Shown: piece after piece, positions 9,178 through 17,731 of the stretch | Position numbering within the stretch: the stretch's first letter is position 1 | Layout of the letters: each line of letters opens with the position of its first letter | NCBI GenBank assembly: GCA_946477855.1 | Contig: CAMKZU010000004.1 | Location: 25,064 to 89,063, forward strand | Length of the DNA stretch: 64,000 bases | DNA from: an uncultured Lactobacillus sp. | GTDB lineage: Bacteria > Bacillota > Bacilli > Lactobacillales > Lactobacillaceae | Direction of reading: 5' to 3' | Translations under genes and position numbers: made by a program | Notes under the pieces: generated by a model | Seen by the model: only the letters and a program-made list of their open reading frames with translations | Told to the model about the DNA's origin: nothing | Databases searched by the model: none

Positions 9178-9191
9178 TGTAATGGGTTACA
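9178..9191. promoter_or_regulatory. LacI-type operator 1
   Basis: TGTAATGGGTTACA is a palindrome with an imperfect centre, 22 bases upstream of the regulator start. It matches the second site at 9257 and is suited to autoregulation. Confidence 0.65.
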
Positions 9192-9256
9192 TTTTTATTA
9201 TAACTCATAAATTAATTTATCCTATTTTAGTCATAGTTAAGTAAATCGCTATTGCT

Positions 9257-9272
9257 TTGTAACCGGTTACAA
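9257..9272. promoter_or_regulatory. LacI-type operator 2 within the MFS promoter
   Basis: TTGTAACCGGTTACAA is a perfect 16-bp palindrome with the central CG pair typical of LacI operators. It lies between a TTGCTT -35-like box (9252-9257) and a TAATAT -10-like box (9275-9280), so bound repressor would occlude the promoter. Confidence 0.75.
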
Positions 9273-9330
9273 GATAATATAAAAATGTAAATCAACGTTA
9301 AACCTAATACTTTAGAAAGGAGTTTTAATT

Positions 9331-10560
9331 ATGAACGTTGAAAATTTGCGGGAGAAAAATAAGGGTAACTGGAAACTCAAAGTAGGAATTTTGGGGATCT
9401 CACTTTTTTTGCAGGTTGCTGGTTCTAACCTGGCGGCGATACCTCTAATTGCCAAATCTTTTCCCCATGAATCTGTGACTTCGGTGCAGGCATTATTTAC
9501 TATTCCATCATTCACAATCATGTTGTTCATCTTGTTCAGCAATGCTGTCATTAAGTGGTTTGGTAAAAGAAATACCGTAATCATAGGCATGATTGTAGCT
9601 GTAATTGGTGGTATTATTCCGTTTTTTGTTAATAATTTTACTATTATTGTGATTAGCCGTTTGTTGGTTGGAGCAGGTATAGGGCTGTTTACATCCCTTG
9701 CCGTTTCTTTAATTGGTGACTGCTTTAGTGGTGAAGAACAGAAGACTTTAATTGGTATTCAAGGAGCTATGGGGACTCTGGGTAACAGCTCGATGACCTT
9801 TGTTTCCGGCTTGCTTTTGGGAATCAAATGGCAAGCAACCTTCTTGTACTTTTTAATTATAATTCCTTTCTTAGTTCTCTTTATGATGGGTTACACACCA
9901 AAAATGGAGCAGGAAACGACTGTTGAAGGGCAAAGTGCTGCAGCGAATAATACCCAAACGAAAAAGCACGTTAAAATACCCGGTTTAATATATGTTGCCT
10001 TTTTGATGCTGTTTCTATTCTTTTCAGCTTTTATGGTTGAAGCTACAGCTTCGGCTTTAGTTATTGAACAGAATCATCTTGCCAATCAGGGTGCACTTTC
10101 TACAGAAATCGCAATCGCGGGCCTAATTGGCGCAGTGATTTCTATGGCATATTCGAAAATCTTTAAGATGTTAAAGCACTTTACCCCGGCAGTAGCAGTT
10201 GCCTGCGGTGCGGTTGGCTTTATTGTTTGCTCAAAAGCAGGCAACATGGCTATTTTCTTTATCGGTTTACTATTAATGATGATTGCCAACTTAATTATCC
10301 CTTATGTTTATGACACAATCTTGGGAGAAGTTGACGGCTCAATCAGTAATATGATTATTTCAATTGCGCAAGTCTGCAATAATTTAGGTGCATTTGCCTC
10401 TCCTTATGTTATTTCAAGCTTATGCAAAATAACAGGCTTAAGTACGGCAGTTGATCAAATGAAGATCAGTGCAGGTATATTGGGCCTAATAGCAGTTGTT
10501 TTTGTAATAATGGCAATTCTTAGAAGTAAAGGCAGTAATAAAGCTAGAAATGTGGCGTAG
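9331..10560 (+). CDS. MFS transporter, probably glycoside or sugar importer
   Basis: 409-residue major facilitator protein with twelve predicted hydrophobic segments and a charged central loop after helix six (about residues 190-215). Seen: RISRLLVGAGIGLF-like helix four pattern (ISRLLVGAGIGLFTS) and a KRNT motif between helices two and three. RBS AAAGGAG at 9316-9322. It is 23 bases upstream of an apiosidase-like glycosidase and shares its LacI-controlled promoter, so it probably imports the glycoside that the enzyme cleaves. MFS drug exporters look similar; the context favours uptake. Confidence 0.85.
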   Translation: MNVENLREKNKGNWKLKVGILGISLFLQVAGSNLAAIPLIAKSFPHESVTSVQALFTIPSFTIMLFILFSNAVIKWFGKRNTVIIGMIVAVIGGIIPFFVNNFTIIVISRLLVGAGIGLFTSLAVSLIGDCFSGEEQKTLIGIQGAMGTLGNSSMTFVSGLLLGIKWQATFLYFLIIIPFLVLFMMGYTPKMEQETTVEGQSAAANNTQTKKHVKIPGLIYVAFLMLFLFFSAFMVEATASALVIEQNHLANQGALSTEIAIAGLIGAVISMAYSKIFKMLKHFTPAVAVACGAVGFIVCSKAGNMAIFFIGLLLMMIANLIIPYVYDTILGEVDGSISNMIISIAQVCNNLGAFASPYVISSLCKITGLSTAVDQMKISAGILGLIAVVFVIMAILRSKGSNKARNVA

Positions 10561-10583
10561 CTTAAAGAGGGGAGTTATTTAAA

Positions 10584-12119
10584 ATGACGACAATTAAAAA
10601 ATGGCACAGATATGAATTATCCCTAGATGGACCAAAAAATGGTAATCCGTTTAGAGATGTCAACTTGACTGGAACGATCAACCATAACAATCATTTTGTC
10701 ACCGTTGACGGTTTTTATGATGGCAATGGTATTTACAAGATTAGGTATATGCCGGAACAAGTGGGCGAATATACCTTGACTACAGCTTCTAATATACCTG
10801 CTCTTGATAAAAAAGAGGTTCATTTTACAGTTGCAAACGCTGAAGGCAATAATCATGGTCCGGTTCGGGTTGCCGGTAAAACTCATTTCGCCTATGCGGA
10901 CGGCACAGGTTTTATTCCGTTTGGCACTACAGCTTATGCTTGGACTGTTCAACCAGCAAATATCCAAAAGCAGACTATTCAAACTTTAAAGGAGAATAGT
11001 TTCAATAAAATTAGAATGCTGGTTTTTCCAAAAAGCTATGACTATAACAATAATGAACCGGAAATTTATCCTTTCGCAGGTCAACCTAATGTTAAGCGCG
11101 GAGGAACTGATTGGGTCTTTGATGGTGCCAATACTGGCTTTGATTTTACCCGTCCAGTGCCCCAGTACTTCCAAAACCTGGAGAATAATATTGACAAGCT
11201 GGATGAGCTGGGAATCGAAGCTGATCTGATTTTATTCAGCCCCTATGACCGCTGGGGCTTTGCCCGTATGGGGCTGAAGAATAACTTAGAATATGTAAAA
11301 TATATAGTTGCCCGTTTGGCATCGTATAAGAATGTTTGGTGGTCTTTAGCCAATGAGTACGATTTAATGGATATGTGTGGACAAATTCCGCTAAAAGATT
11401 GGGATGTAATCGGACAGTATGTGCATGAAAAAGATCCGTCTAACCACTTGGAATCAATCCATAACTTTTATGATCCCCCTCAGCATAAAGACACAATTAA
11501 AAATTGGTATGATCATACTAAGCCGTGGATCACGCACTTAAGTATCCAAACTGATAATTTATTCATGGTGCCTAAATGGATTGCTGAATACCAAAAGCCG
11601 GTAGTGGTTGATGAATGCCGCTATGAAGGCAATATTGAATTTGGCTGGGGTGATAATACGGCTCAAGGAATGATGGACAGCTTCTGGCGGGTCATCTTGC
11701 GTGGTGGAGGTTGTACACACGGCGAAACATACATTGACAAGCCTAATACTGACCGACCGATCTGGTGGGCACATGGAGGTAAGTTATACGGAGAAAGTCA
11801 AAAGAAAATTAATTTCTTAAATGACTTGCTCCAAGATAACGGTTTTAGCTGGGTAAAGCCTCAAGCTACATCCGGTCCTCACTGGGATTATGCAGTAGGC
11901 TCAAATCCTAAAGAAGATAAATGGTTGGTTTATTTTGGCGACAATGGGTCTGAATTTGTTATCTTGGACTTTTTACCTGAAAACAAGAAATATACTGCCA
12001 AACTAATTAACGCTTGGACGGAAACAACACAAGATTTTGCGGCTGAAATTACTAAAAAAGAAAAATTTCATCTTCCAAGAAAACCATACCAAGTCTTACT
12101 TTTAACTGAAAAACATTAA
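10584..12119 (+). CDS. Apiosidase-like glycoside hydrolase (DUF5060 / DUF4038 / DUF5605 type)
   Basis: 511-residue cytoplasmic glycosidase with no signal peptide. Domains in order: an N-terminal beta-sandwich of DUF5060 type (about 1-85), a TIM-barrel catalytic domain of the DUF4038/apiosidase-like family (about 95-400), and a C-terminal beta domain of DUF5605 type. Probable catalytic acids are the Glu in WWSLANEYD near residue 258 and the Glu in VVVDECRYEG near residue 343, at the usual strand 4 and strand 7 positions. Related enzymes act on branched plant sugars such as apiose. The MFS partner suggests intact glycosides enter and are cleaved inside. The substrate is inferred, not shown. Confidence 0.8.
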   Translation: MTTIKKWHRYELSLDGPKNGNPFRDVNLTGTINHNNHFVTVDGFYDGNGIYKIRYMPEQVGEYTLTTASNIPALDKKEVHFTVANAEGNNHGPVRVAGKTHFAYADGTGFIPFGTTAYAWTVQPANIQKQTIQTLKENSFNKIRMLVFPKSYDYNNNEPEIYPFAGQPNVKRGGTDWVFDGANTGFDFTRPVPQYFQNLENNIDKLDELGIEADLILFSPYDRWGFARMGLKNNLEYVKYIVARLASYKNVWWSLANEYDLMDMCGQIPLKDWDVIGQYVHEKDPSNHLESIHNFYDPPQHKDTIKNWYDHTKPWITHLSIQTDNLFMVPKWIAEYQKPVVVDECRYEGNIEFGWGDNTAQGMMDSFWRVILRGGGCTHGETYIDKPNTDRPIWWAHGGKLYGESQKKINFLNDLLQDNGFSWVKPQATSGPHWDYAVGSNPKEDKWLVYFGDNGSEFVILDFLPENKKYTAKLINAWTETTQDFAAEITKKEKFHLPRKPYQVLLLTEKH

Positions 12120-12140
12120 AGAAAATGAAGTTTAACGCAT

Positions 12141-12171
12141 AAAATGCGACCACAATGTGATCGCATTTTTG
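12141..12171 (+). terminator. Rho-independent terminator
   Basis: AAAATGCGA and TCGCATTTT pair around an 11-base loop, followed by T-rich sequence. Ends the MFS-glycosidase operon. Confidence 0.7.
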
Positions 12172-12223
12172 TTTGGGCAAAAATAGCTTTAGGTTTAGAA
12201 TAGAATAAAAAGAGGCTAAATTC

Positions 12224-12730
12224 ATGGAAAATCTCAAAATCGTTCAGGGTGATATTACCAAATTAACAATTGATGCAATTGTCAATGCTGCAAATAGATC
12301 GCTTCTTGGCGGCTTAGGCGTTGATGGTGCAATTCACCGTGCGGCAGGACCCAAATTATTAGCTGAATGTCGTCAATTGCATGGTTGCGAGACCGGACAA
12401 GCTAAAATTACTAATGGTTATCAATTACCGGCAAAGTATGTCATTCATACTGTGGGCCCCATTTATTCAGGTTCTAACCAAGACGATAAGTTACTAAGAA
12501 ACTGCTATTTAAATTCTTTAGCTTTAGCTAAAAGTCGCGGATTACACAGTATTGCTTTTCCCGCCATTTCTACGGGAGCTTATGGTTTTCCTGCATCACG
12601 GGCAGCTCACATTGCTTTTACGGCTGTCAAAAATTGGTTGGAACAGAACGCCGACTATCAAATGAAGATTATTATGTGTGCGTTTAATTCTAAAACTGCT
12701 CAGCTTTATCGTCAAGAGCTGGCAGAATAG
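12224..12730 (+). CDS. Macrodomain protein, O-acetyl-ADP-ribose deacetylase family
   Basis: 168-residue single macrodomain that would bind ADP-ribose and may remove O-acetyl or ADP-ribosyl groups (YmdB/MacroD type). Seen: QGDITKLTIDAIVNAANRSL with the conserved Asp and Asn, DGAIHRAAGP, and the second phosphate loop FPAISTGAYGFP near residue 128. The usual glycine-rich GGGGVDGAIH reads GGLGVDGAIH here, a small change in the first loop. It has its own terminator and stands alone between two sugar operons, so its partner is unknown. Confidence 0.9.
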   Translation: MENLKIVQGDITKLTIDAIVNAANRSLLGGLGVDGAIHRAAGPKLLAECRQLHGCETGQAKITNGYQLPAKYVIHTVGPIYSGSNQDDKLLRNCYLNSLALAKSRGLHSIAFPAISTGAYGFPASRAAHIAFTAVKNWLEQNADYQMKIIMCAFNSKTAQLYRQELAE

Positions 12731-12757
12731 TCAATTTAATGTTGCTGTAAATATACT

Positions 12758-12800
12758 AAGAGGACCAGTTTTACTCAAAATGATGAAAACTGGTCCTCTT
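12758..12800. terminator. Terminator-like hairpin between convergent genes
   Basis: AAGAGGACCAGTTTT and AAAACTGGTCCTCTT form a perfect 15-bp stem with a 13-base loop. T-runs are short on both sides, but the position between convergent genes supports a bidirectional terminator. Confidence 0.7.
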
Positions 12801-12827
12801 AATTATTAGCAAAAGTAATAAAATAAT

Positions 12828-13313
12828 TTATTTATCCTTTTTAGTGAGCAATGGCTTTATTGGCTGTTTTTCGTTTTGCGGTACTATTTGCACGTAAACA
12901 TTTACGCCTTTATTTAGTAAACGCTCGAAGCATTCGTCTTCTGCTGGGCTGGTAGAGATGTATTGGTATAGGGTGCTGCGACCATCTTTTGCTCCCATAC
13001 CTCCCAAGTCAACTTCTGTAATGTCAATACCATGATCAACCATATATTCGATAGTTTCAGGAACCTTAACCAAGATAATGGTCGGGGCTTCCAGTGGTTG
13101 TGAAAAGAATGTGACGCCGTCTTCTTTATTAAATATACCAATACCAATATCTTCGGGTATCGCCTGCTCAAAAACGTTGATCATAAAGTCATTATTTGAT
13201 GTTGCGTCATCCACAATAACAACGTTTTGTGCTCCGGTTTCTTTGAGCCACTTGGTCATGACTTGACCATGAATTAAACGGTCATCAATTCTAGTTAAGA
13301 CTAAGTTTTGCAT
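12828..13313 (-). CDS. PTS mannose-family EIIB component
   Basis: 161-residue cytoplasmic phosphocarrier. The phosphorylated His lies in DDRLIHGQV near residue 15, and the protein keeps the family length. It takes phosphate from EIIA and passes it to the incoming sugar. It is the last gene of a minus-strand operon transaldolase / IIC-IID / IIA / IIB, and its start overlaps the end of the IIA gene by 23 bases, which suggests translational coupling. The sugar is not known; mannose-family PTSs also carry fructose, sorbose, amino sugars and Amadori compounds. Confidence 0.92.
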   Translation of the reverse strand: MQNLVLTRIDDRLIHGQVMTKWLKETGAQNVVIVDDATSNNDFMINVFEQAIPEDIGIGIFNKEDGVTFFSQPLEAPTIILVKVPETIEYMVDHGIDITEVDLGGMGAKDGRSTLYQYISTSPAEDECFERLLNKGVNVYVQIVPQNEKQPIKPLLTKKDK

Positions 13314-13710
13314 GATGTGTTCCTCCTAATTTACTATTTTGAATACCCCAGTTTTCATTATTTAAACAGATATTGAGCAAATCGCTAATCGAACTTTTTG
13401 CTGTTCTACTAGTAATAATGCTTAAAAGCATAGGCACATTAACCCCAGTAACTATTTCTAAATTATATTTTTGTTTTAAATACATTGCCGTATTAAAAGG
13501 CGTACCACCCTTTAAATCTACCAGTACTAATGTAGGTTGGTCATTTTGCGATTTTAGTACTTGTTCAAAATTATCCCTATAATTATCAGGATCTTGACCG
13601 GGTTTAAAAGAAATTGTTTCCAAGTAGTCTGTTTTTCCGGCAATCATTTCCACGGTCTGTTTCAACCCTAAACAATATTGACCATGACTAGCTAAAATAA
13701 TTTGTATCAA
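13291..13710 (-). CDS. PTS mannose-family EIIA component
   Basis: 139-residue EIIA domain (PTS_EIIA_4). The active-site His is in the N-terminal ILASHGQ near residue 9, and the DLKGGTPFN loop near residue 70 is typical. It accepts phosphate from HPr. The gene starts 12 bases after the IIC-IID stop, with an AAGGAG site inside that gap. Separate IIA and IIB genes contrast with the fused IIC-IID upstream. Confidence 0.92.
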   Translation of the reverse strand: MIQIILASHGQYCLGLKQTVEMIAGKTDYLETISFKPGQDPDNYRDNFEQVLKSQNDQPTLVLVDLKGGTPFNTAMYLKQKYNLEIVTGVNVPMLLSIITSRTAKSSISDLLNICLNNENWGIQNSKLGGTHHAKLSLN

Positions 13711-13722
13711 ATTAATTCTCCT

Positions 13723-15402
13723 TTAAATAGTTGCCAAGATGCCCAAGTAAGAACATAAAATACCTATTACAAAAATGCCGACAACAATAATACTTGCGTT
13801 AACTTTCTTTCTTAAAAGCCACCATACTAACAGAGTAATTAATAGTGGAATTAAACCGGGTGCTAACTGATTAAATAAAGACTGCACCTTAATTACGCTT
13901 TGACCTACATGCCAAATTAATGGTGTTTTAATAGTTACCCTCGTGGCTGCCATAGTGCCGACAACCATTAAGCCTACAATTGAGAACGCATTTGTGACTT
14001 TATCAAGCAAGCCACTCTTTAAAATGGATACAACTGAAGCCTTACCTTTTTTATAACCATACATAAACATCAAATAACCAATAGAATAGATGATCAATTC
14101 GAATACGACAGTGAACATAATTGGACCAAAGTAATTACGCTCCAGTGCCATAGTGGCTCCAATACTTGCCAAAATTGGGAAGATTATACCTTGCTGTACT
14201 GTGTCACCAATACCTGCTGCGGGTCCCATTAATCCTGTACGAACACCGTTAATATCTTCAGCGCTCACATTCGCACCGTTTGCACGTGCTTCTTCCATCG
14301 AAAGTGCAATACCGTGAATAACAGGTCCAACCATGTGTGGTTCAGTGTTAAAGAATACCATGTACTTTTTAAGTTCGTCTGCCTGTTTGTTTTGCGGATA
14401 TAATTTTCTGATAGGGTAGATCATCATGTTGGTTAAACCCAAAGCCTGCAGCCTTTCATAGTTATAGCAGGCCTCGTCTGATTGCTCCCATAGCCAAGTT
14501 TTAACTAAGTCGCTATGGGTCAATTTAATTTTATAGTTTAATGGGGAAATGTCTTGAGCAATACTAGTACTATCAGCTGCAGCAGGAGTTACAGTTTCTG
14601 GTGCTCCTGTTCTATTTTGCAAAGTTAGTCTATTAACCTTTTTCTTTGCCGGTGCAGCATTGGTAGCGGTAGTTCTGAACTTTTCATTGATGTAAAGTAG
14701 GTAGGCTAATAAACCCGCGAAAATAGCAACAGCCATAATTTGCAGTTTAAGATAAGCGGTCAAGAAGAAACCAATAAAGAAGTATGGTACTAGTGATTTC
14801 TTACCTAAGTAATTAAGTAACATTGCGATACCTAGAGCAGGCATGATGGCACCAACGACTTCAAGTGCAGTGGTTAAGCTCTTAGGAATCATGCGTAACA
14901 TGTTTTGTGCCCAACCTTTGCCAAAATATACTAGACAAAAGGCAGGAATACCGTAGACAATCAGTGACACAATGAATGAAGGTACATAATTTAAAAACCT
15001 GATAGCTTTAACATTGCCCTTAGCCAATTCGGCATCAGCTCTGTGAACCCAAAATGAGTTAACGCTTTGGTAGATTTCTACCATTAGAAGCCCGATTAAT
15101 GAGAAAGGTACAGCAAAGGTAACTGCTAATTTAGGATTTGCTCCGGAAAGGATGGTTAATGCGGTACCGAAAATACCGGCAACCATAGTGTTACTCGGCA
15201 TTACACCACCAGTATTGATCCAGCCTAGATAAACCAACTGGATAGTGGCACCGGATAGCATTCCCAGCATTGGATTACCCATAAAAATACCTACTAAAAG
15301 GCCGGTGGTCAATGGATAAGTTAAACATCTTGTTATTGGGGCAAAAAACCACCATTGGGAAATAATAGCGAGTAAAGCTACTAACAACGCAGATAAAAAC
15401 AT
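13723..15402 (-). CDS. PTS mannose-family fused EIIC-EIID membrane protein
   Basis: 559-residue membrane protein joining two subunits that are normally separate. Residues 1-245 are a complete EIIC (MFLSALLVALLAIISQ, LVYLGWINTGGVMPSN). Residues about 245-290 are an Ala/Thr/Lys-rich linker. Residues about 290-559 are a complete EIID (LTHSDLVKTWLWEQ, NTEPHMVGPVIHGIA, GPAAGIGDTVQQG). The combined length equals two normal subunits, so the fusion looks intact rather than a truncation. The start is preceded by TTGAGGCG. It forms the sugar channel fed by the IIA and IIB genes downstream. Confidence 0.9.
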   Translation of the reverse strand: MFLSALLVALLAIISQWWFFAPITRCLTYPLTTGLLVGIFMGNPMLGMLSGATIQLVYLGWINTGGVMPSNTMVAGIFGTALTILSGANPKLAVTFAVPFSLIGLLMVEIYQSVNSFWVHRADAELAKGNVKAIRFLNYVPSFIVSLIVYGIPAFCLVYFGKGWAQNMLRMIPKSLTTALEVVGAIMPALGIAMLLNYLGKKSLVPYFFIGFFLTAYLKLQIMAVAIFAGLLAYLLYINEKFRTTATNAAPAKKKVNRLTLQNRTGAPETVTPAAADSTSIAQDISPLNYKIKLTHSDLVKTWLWEQSDEACYNYERLQALGLTNMMIYPIRKLYPQNKQADELKKYMVFFNTEPHMVGPVIHGIALSMEEARANGANVSAEDINGVRTGLMGPAAGIGDTVQQGIIFPILASIGATMALERNYFGPIMFTVVFELIIYSIGYLMFMYGYKKGKASVVSILKSGLLDKVTNAFSIVGLMVVGTMAATRVTIKTPLIWHVGQSVIKVQSLFNQLAPGLIPLLITLLVWWLLRKKVNASIIVVGIFVIGILCSYLGILATI

Positions 15403-15434
15403 TTTAACGCCTCAACTTTCTTATTTTCAGTAGC

Positions 15435-16151
15435 TTATAAAATGGAGAATCCGAGCGCTTTAACATCCTTGTTAAAGTCTTGGACTGTCTGTAAGGAACG
15501 CTCTTTAGGAGAAGTTCCAATTAGTGGGAATTTGGCAATAACGGGTGCGGTGCACGTAATAATGTCACAGCCGCATTCTTCGGCTTGAAAAATATTAAGT
15601 ACTTCGCGGCAGCTTGCCCACAACAGCCAGCCATTACCATTTTCATGACACAGTTTTGCCGCATCTTTCATTAACGGCATTGGATCGATGCCAGTATCTG
15701 CCAAACGACCGGCAAAAATTGAGAGAATATTCTGCGAGCCGGGTTTTAATGCCGCTAATACATCTTTAGTCTGCTCTAATGTAAACATTGCGGTAACGTT
15801 TAACTTGATTCCTTCCGCGGATAATTTTTTAATTAAAGGTACAGAAGATTCACCTTTGGTATTGGTAATTGGTATTTTTACAAAAACGTTCTCGCCTAAA
15901 GCTGAAATTTTTCGAGCTTCCTTGGCCATTGTGTCAAAATCATCGCTGAAAACCTCAAATGAAATAGGCAGACCAGTCACTTTTGCTAATACTTCTTTAG
16001 CAAAACTAAGATAATCGGTAACGCCTGCTTTTTTCATTAATGAGGGGTTAGTAGTAAATCCTTTAACTACACCACTTTCTTTGGCCTTGACCATGTCACT
16101 GATTACAGCGCCGTCAGCATAAATTTGCACATTTAAATCGTTAATTTTCAC
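15435..16151 (-). CDS. Transaldolase / fructose-6-phosphate aldolase-like
   Basis: 238-residue class I aldolase of the short transaldolase (TalC/FSA) group. The Schiff-base Lys is in ENVFVKIPITNTKG near residue 88; GFTTNPSLMKKAG near residue 31 and SIFAGRLADTG near residue 148 are family signatures. A longer frame reaches 16208, but AGGAGGAG at 16159-16166 points to the GTG at 16151, giving the standard length. It is first in the operon with the fused mannose-type PTS, so the sugar phosphate made by the PTS is probably cleaved or rearranged here. True transaldolase and FSA activities cannot be separated by eye. Confidence 0.88.
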   Translation of the reverse strand: MKINDLNVQIYADGAVISDMVKAKESGVVKGFTTNPSLMKKAGVTDYLSFAKEVLAKVTGLPISFEVFSDDFDTMAKEARKISALGENVFVKIPITNTKGESSVPLIKKLSAEGIKLNVTAMFTLEQTKDVLAALKPGSQNILSIFAGRLADTGIDPMPLMKDAAKLCHENGNGWLLWASCREVLNIFQAEECGCDIITCTAPVIAKFPLIGTSPKERSLQTVQDFNKDVKALGFSIL

Positions 16152-16182
16152 GCTTTTTCTCCTCCTGCTTTGATAACAAAAA

Positions 16183-16200
16183 TGCGGTAACGTTTGCGCA
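16183..16200. promoter_or_regulatory. Operator-like site near the PTS operon start
   Basis: Read on the minus strand this is TGCGCAAACGTTACCGCA. Its core GCAA-ACGTT-ACCGC matches the site at 16248 at all but two positions. It lies just upstream of the transaldolase RBS and is a likely operator of the divergent LacI regulator. Confidence 0.6.
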
Positions 16201-16247
16201 AACAGCAAAAATTATAGGCCTAATTTAAAGGCCTTAAAGTTAATTAA

Positions 16248-16264
16248 TGCAAGCGTTTCCGCTA
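16248..16264. promoter_or_regulatory. Second operator-like site (also cre-like)
   Basis: TGCAAGCGTTTCCGCTA shares GCAA-N-CGTT-N-CCGC with the site at 16183. It is also within one base of a cre consensus, so CcpA and the local LacI protein could compete here. Confidence 0.6.
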
Positions 16265-16353
16265 ACTACATTTTTATTGTATAATGTTGTTGACAAGATG
16301 TAAAGTAAAATTAGAAAAATAAAAATAGAATTTAAATTAGGATAAATTGCAGA

Positions 16354-17346
16354 ATGGCAGTAAAATCAATTAAAGATATTGCTCGTTTAAGTGGCTTTTC
16401 AGTTTCAACAGTTTCGCGAGTGTTAAATAATACGGGTAGGTTTTCCGATCAAACCAGAGATAAAATTATAAAAATAGCTAAGGAAAATCACTATTCACAG
16501 AATATAATTGCTAAAGGGATGCGTAAGGGCAGCCTTGCAATAATAGGTATTTTGGTACCCGATATTACTAACGCTTATTATGCTGCTATAGTTAAAAAAT
16601 GTGAGCAATATTTTTTTGAAAAAGATTATTTAACTATTGTGTGCAATACAGAAAGAAATGCGGAAATAGAAGAAAAATATATCGCGAAGTTAAGTAATCA
16701 TATAGTTGATGGGCTAGTGGTTATCTCTACTCAAAGAGCAATAAGCAAAAACCGGGCAGATTTACCTACGGTATTTATAGATCGGTCACCCAAACTAAGT
16801 AACAACACAATTACAGCTTCTTCTGACAATTACGCAGGTGCAGTGATAGCCGCTAACCATTTGGTTGATAGAGGTTGTTATCCTATTATGCTTACAAACA
16901 AAAATAATGAATTTTCCAGCAATAAGAGCCGTATTCTGGGTTTCACGCAAACGGTCAAAAGCCGCGGCATAAATAAACCAATAATTATTAATTCTAAAAC
17001 TAATTCAGACGAGATTTATCTAGTCAAAGATAAAATATTTAAGCAGATAAAAAAGCTACTGAAAGAACATCAAAAACTGGGTATTTTTGCCATCAATGAT
17101 AATGTGGCAAGTTATATTTATCAGGCCGCAATAGGTGAGGGGATTAGAGTACCGGAACAATTGAGTATAGTTGGTTTTGACGATACCCCAGTAGCCAGCA
17201 AGCTGCAATTAACCACAATTAGGCAGAATACTTCAGAGATTGCCCGGGTTTCATCTACCAATTTATTAAAAATACTGAAAAGAGAAGATATTTTAGAACA
17301 TAAATTTACTATTCCGGTTTCATTAGTGAAAAGAAAAACGACCTAG
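16354..17346 (+). CDS. LacI/GalR-family regulator of the mannose-type PTS operon
   Basis: 330-residue repressor. HTH KSIKDIARLSGFSVSTVSR, then KGMRKGSLAIIGILVPDITN at the effector-domain boundary and IVGFDDTPVAS near residue 275. It is divergent from the transaldolase/PTS operon, and two matching operator-like sites lie between. The RBS is weak (TAGGATAA), consistent with low expression. Its likely effector is a phosphorylated or free form of the PTS sugar. Confidence 0.9.
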   Translation: MAVKSIKDIARLSGFSVSTVSRVLNNTGRFSDQTRDKIIKIAKENHYSQNIIAKGMRKGSLAIIGILVPDITNAYYAAIVKKCEQYFFEKDYLTIVCNTERNAEIEEKYIAKLSNHIVDGLVVISTQRAISKNRADLPTVFIDRSPKLSNNTITASSDNYAGAVIAANHLVDRGCYPIMLTNKNNEFSSNKSRILGFTQTVKSRGINKPIIINSKTNSDEIYLVKDKIFKQIKKLLKEHQKLGIFAINDNVASYIYQAAIGEGIRVPEQLSIVGFDDTPVASKLQLTTIRQNTSEIARVSSTNLLKILKREDILEHKFTIPVSLVKRKTT

Positions 17347-17360
17347 TACAAATATAACTA

Positions 17361-17396
17361 AAAAGGTTCCCAGAAAATATTTTCTGAGAACCTTTT
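17361..17396 (+). terminator. Rho-independent terminator
   Basis: AAAAGGTTC and GAACCTTTT close a stem that continues with CAGAAAATATTTTCTG. Ends the LacI gene. Confidence 0.75.
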
Positions 17397-17447
17397 GCTA
17401 ATTATTGAAAACAATTTTTAAGGCGTTGTTTATGATACATGATAATA

Positions 17448-17546
17448 TTAATACTTTTTTTGAGTATTAATTTTATTTTGATACTTGAGAAAGTTGTCGT
17501 AATGCCCTTGAGTGATTTTACCATTTTTAAGTGCTTCTTTGACAGC
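17448..17546 (-). pseudogene. rsgA: Remnant of the C-terminus of rsgA (ribosome small-subunit GTPase)
   Basis: Minus-strand codons read AVKEALKNGKITQGHYDNFL and then KYQNKINTQKKY before a stop. This matches the C-terminal zinc-domain tail of RsgA, where CAVKEAL...G.I...RY.NYL is conserved. The Cys codon just upstream reads TGA, and nothing upstream continues the protein, so only about 32 codons survive. A functional rsgA is expected elsewhere. It sits in the otherwise gene-free 17347-17731 stretch. The identification rests on a short segment and is moderate. Confidence 0.5.
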
Positions 17547-17731
17547 TCACTTTACAATATTTATTAATCTAATATTAATTTATACGTTCAATTGTTTAAT
17601 ACATGTTTTAATAATAGCACTGCATTAAATATTTGCAATTAAACCATTTATGCTAAATAAAATTGAATAAAAATGAAAAATATCATATTATTAATTGAAA
17701 ACATTAATAAAAAATAAGTTTTAGGAGGAAT
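17547..17731. other. AT-rich upstream region of the ABC exporter gene
   Basis: No gene is seen. The sequence is very AT-rich and probably holds the promoter of the exporter. An AGGAGG site at 17724-17729 belongs to the next gene. Confidence 0.5.

Noticed and set aside
15435..16208. Longer transaldolase start at 16208
   Set aside because: The extra N-terminus overlaps the operators, and AGGAGGAG supports the GTG at 16151.
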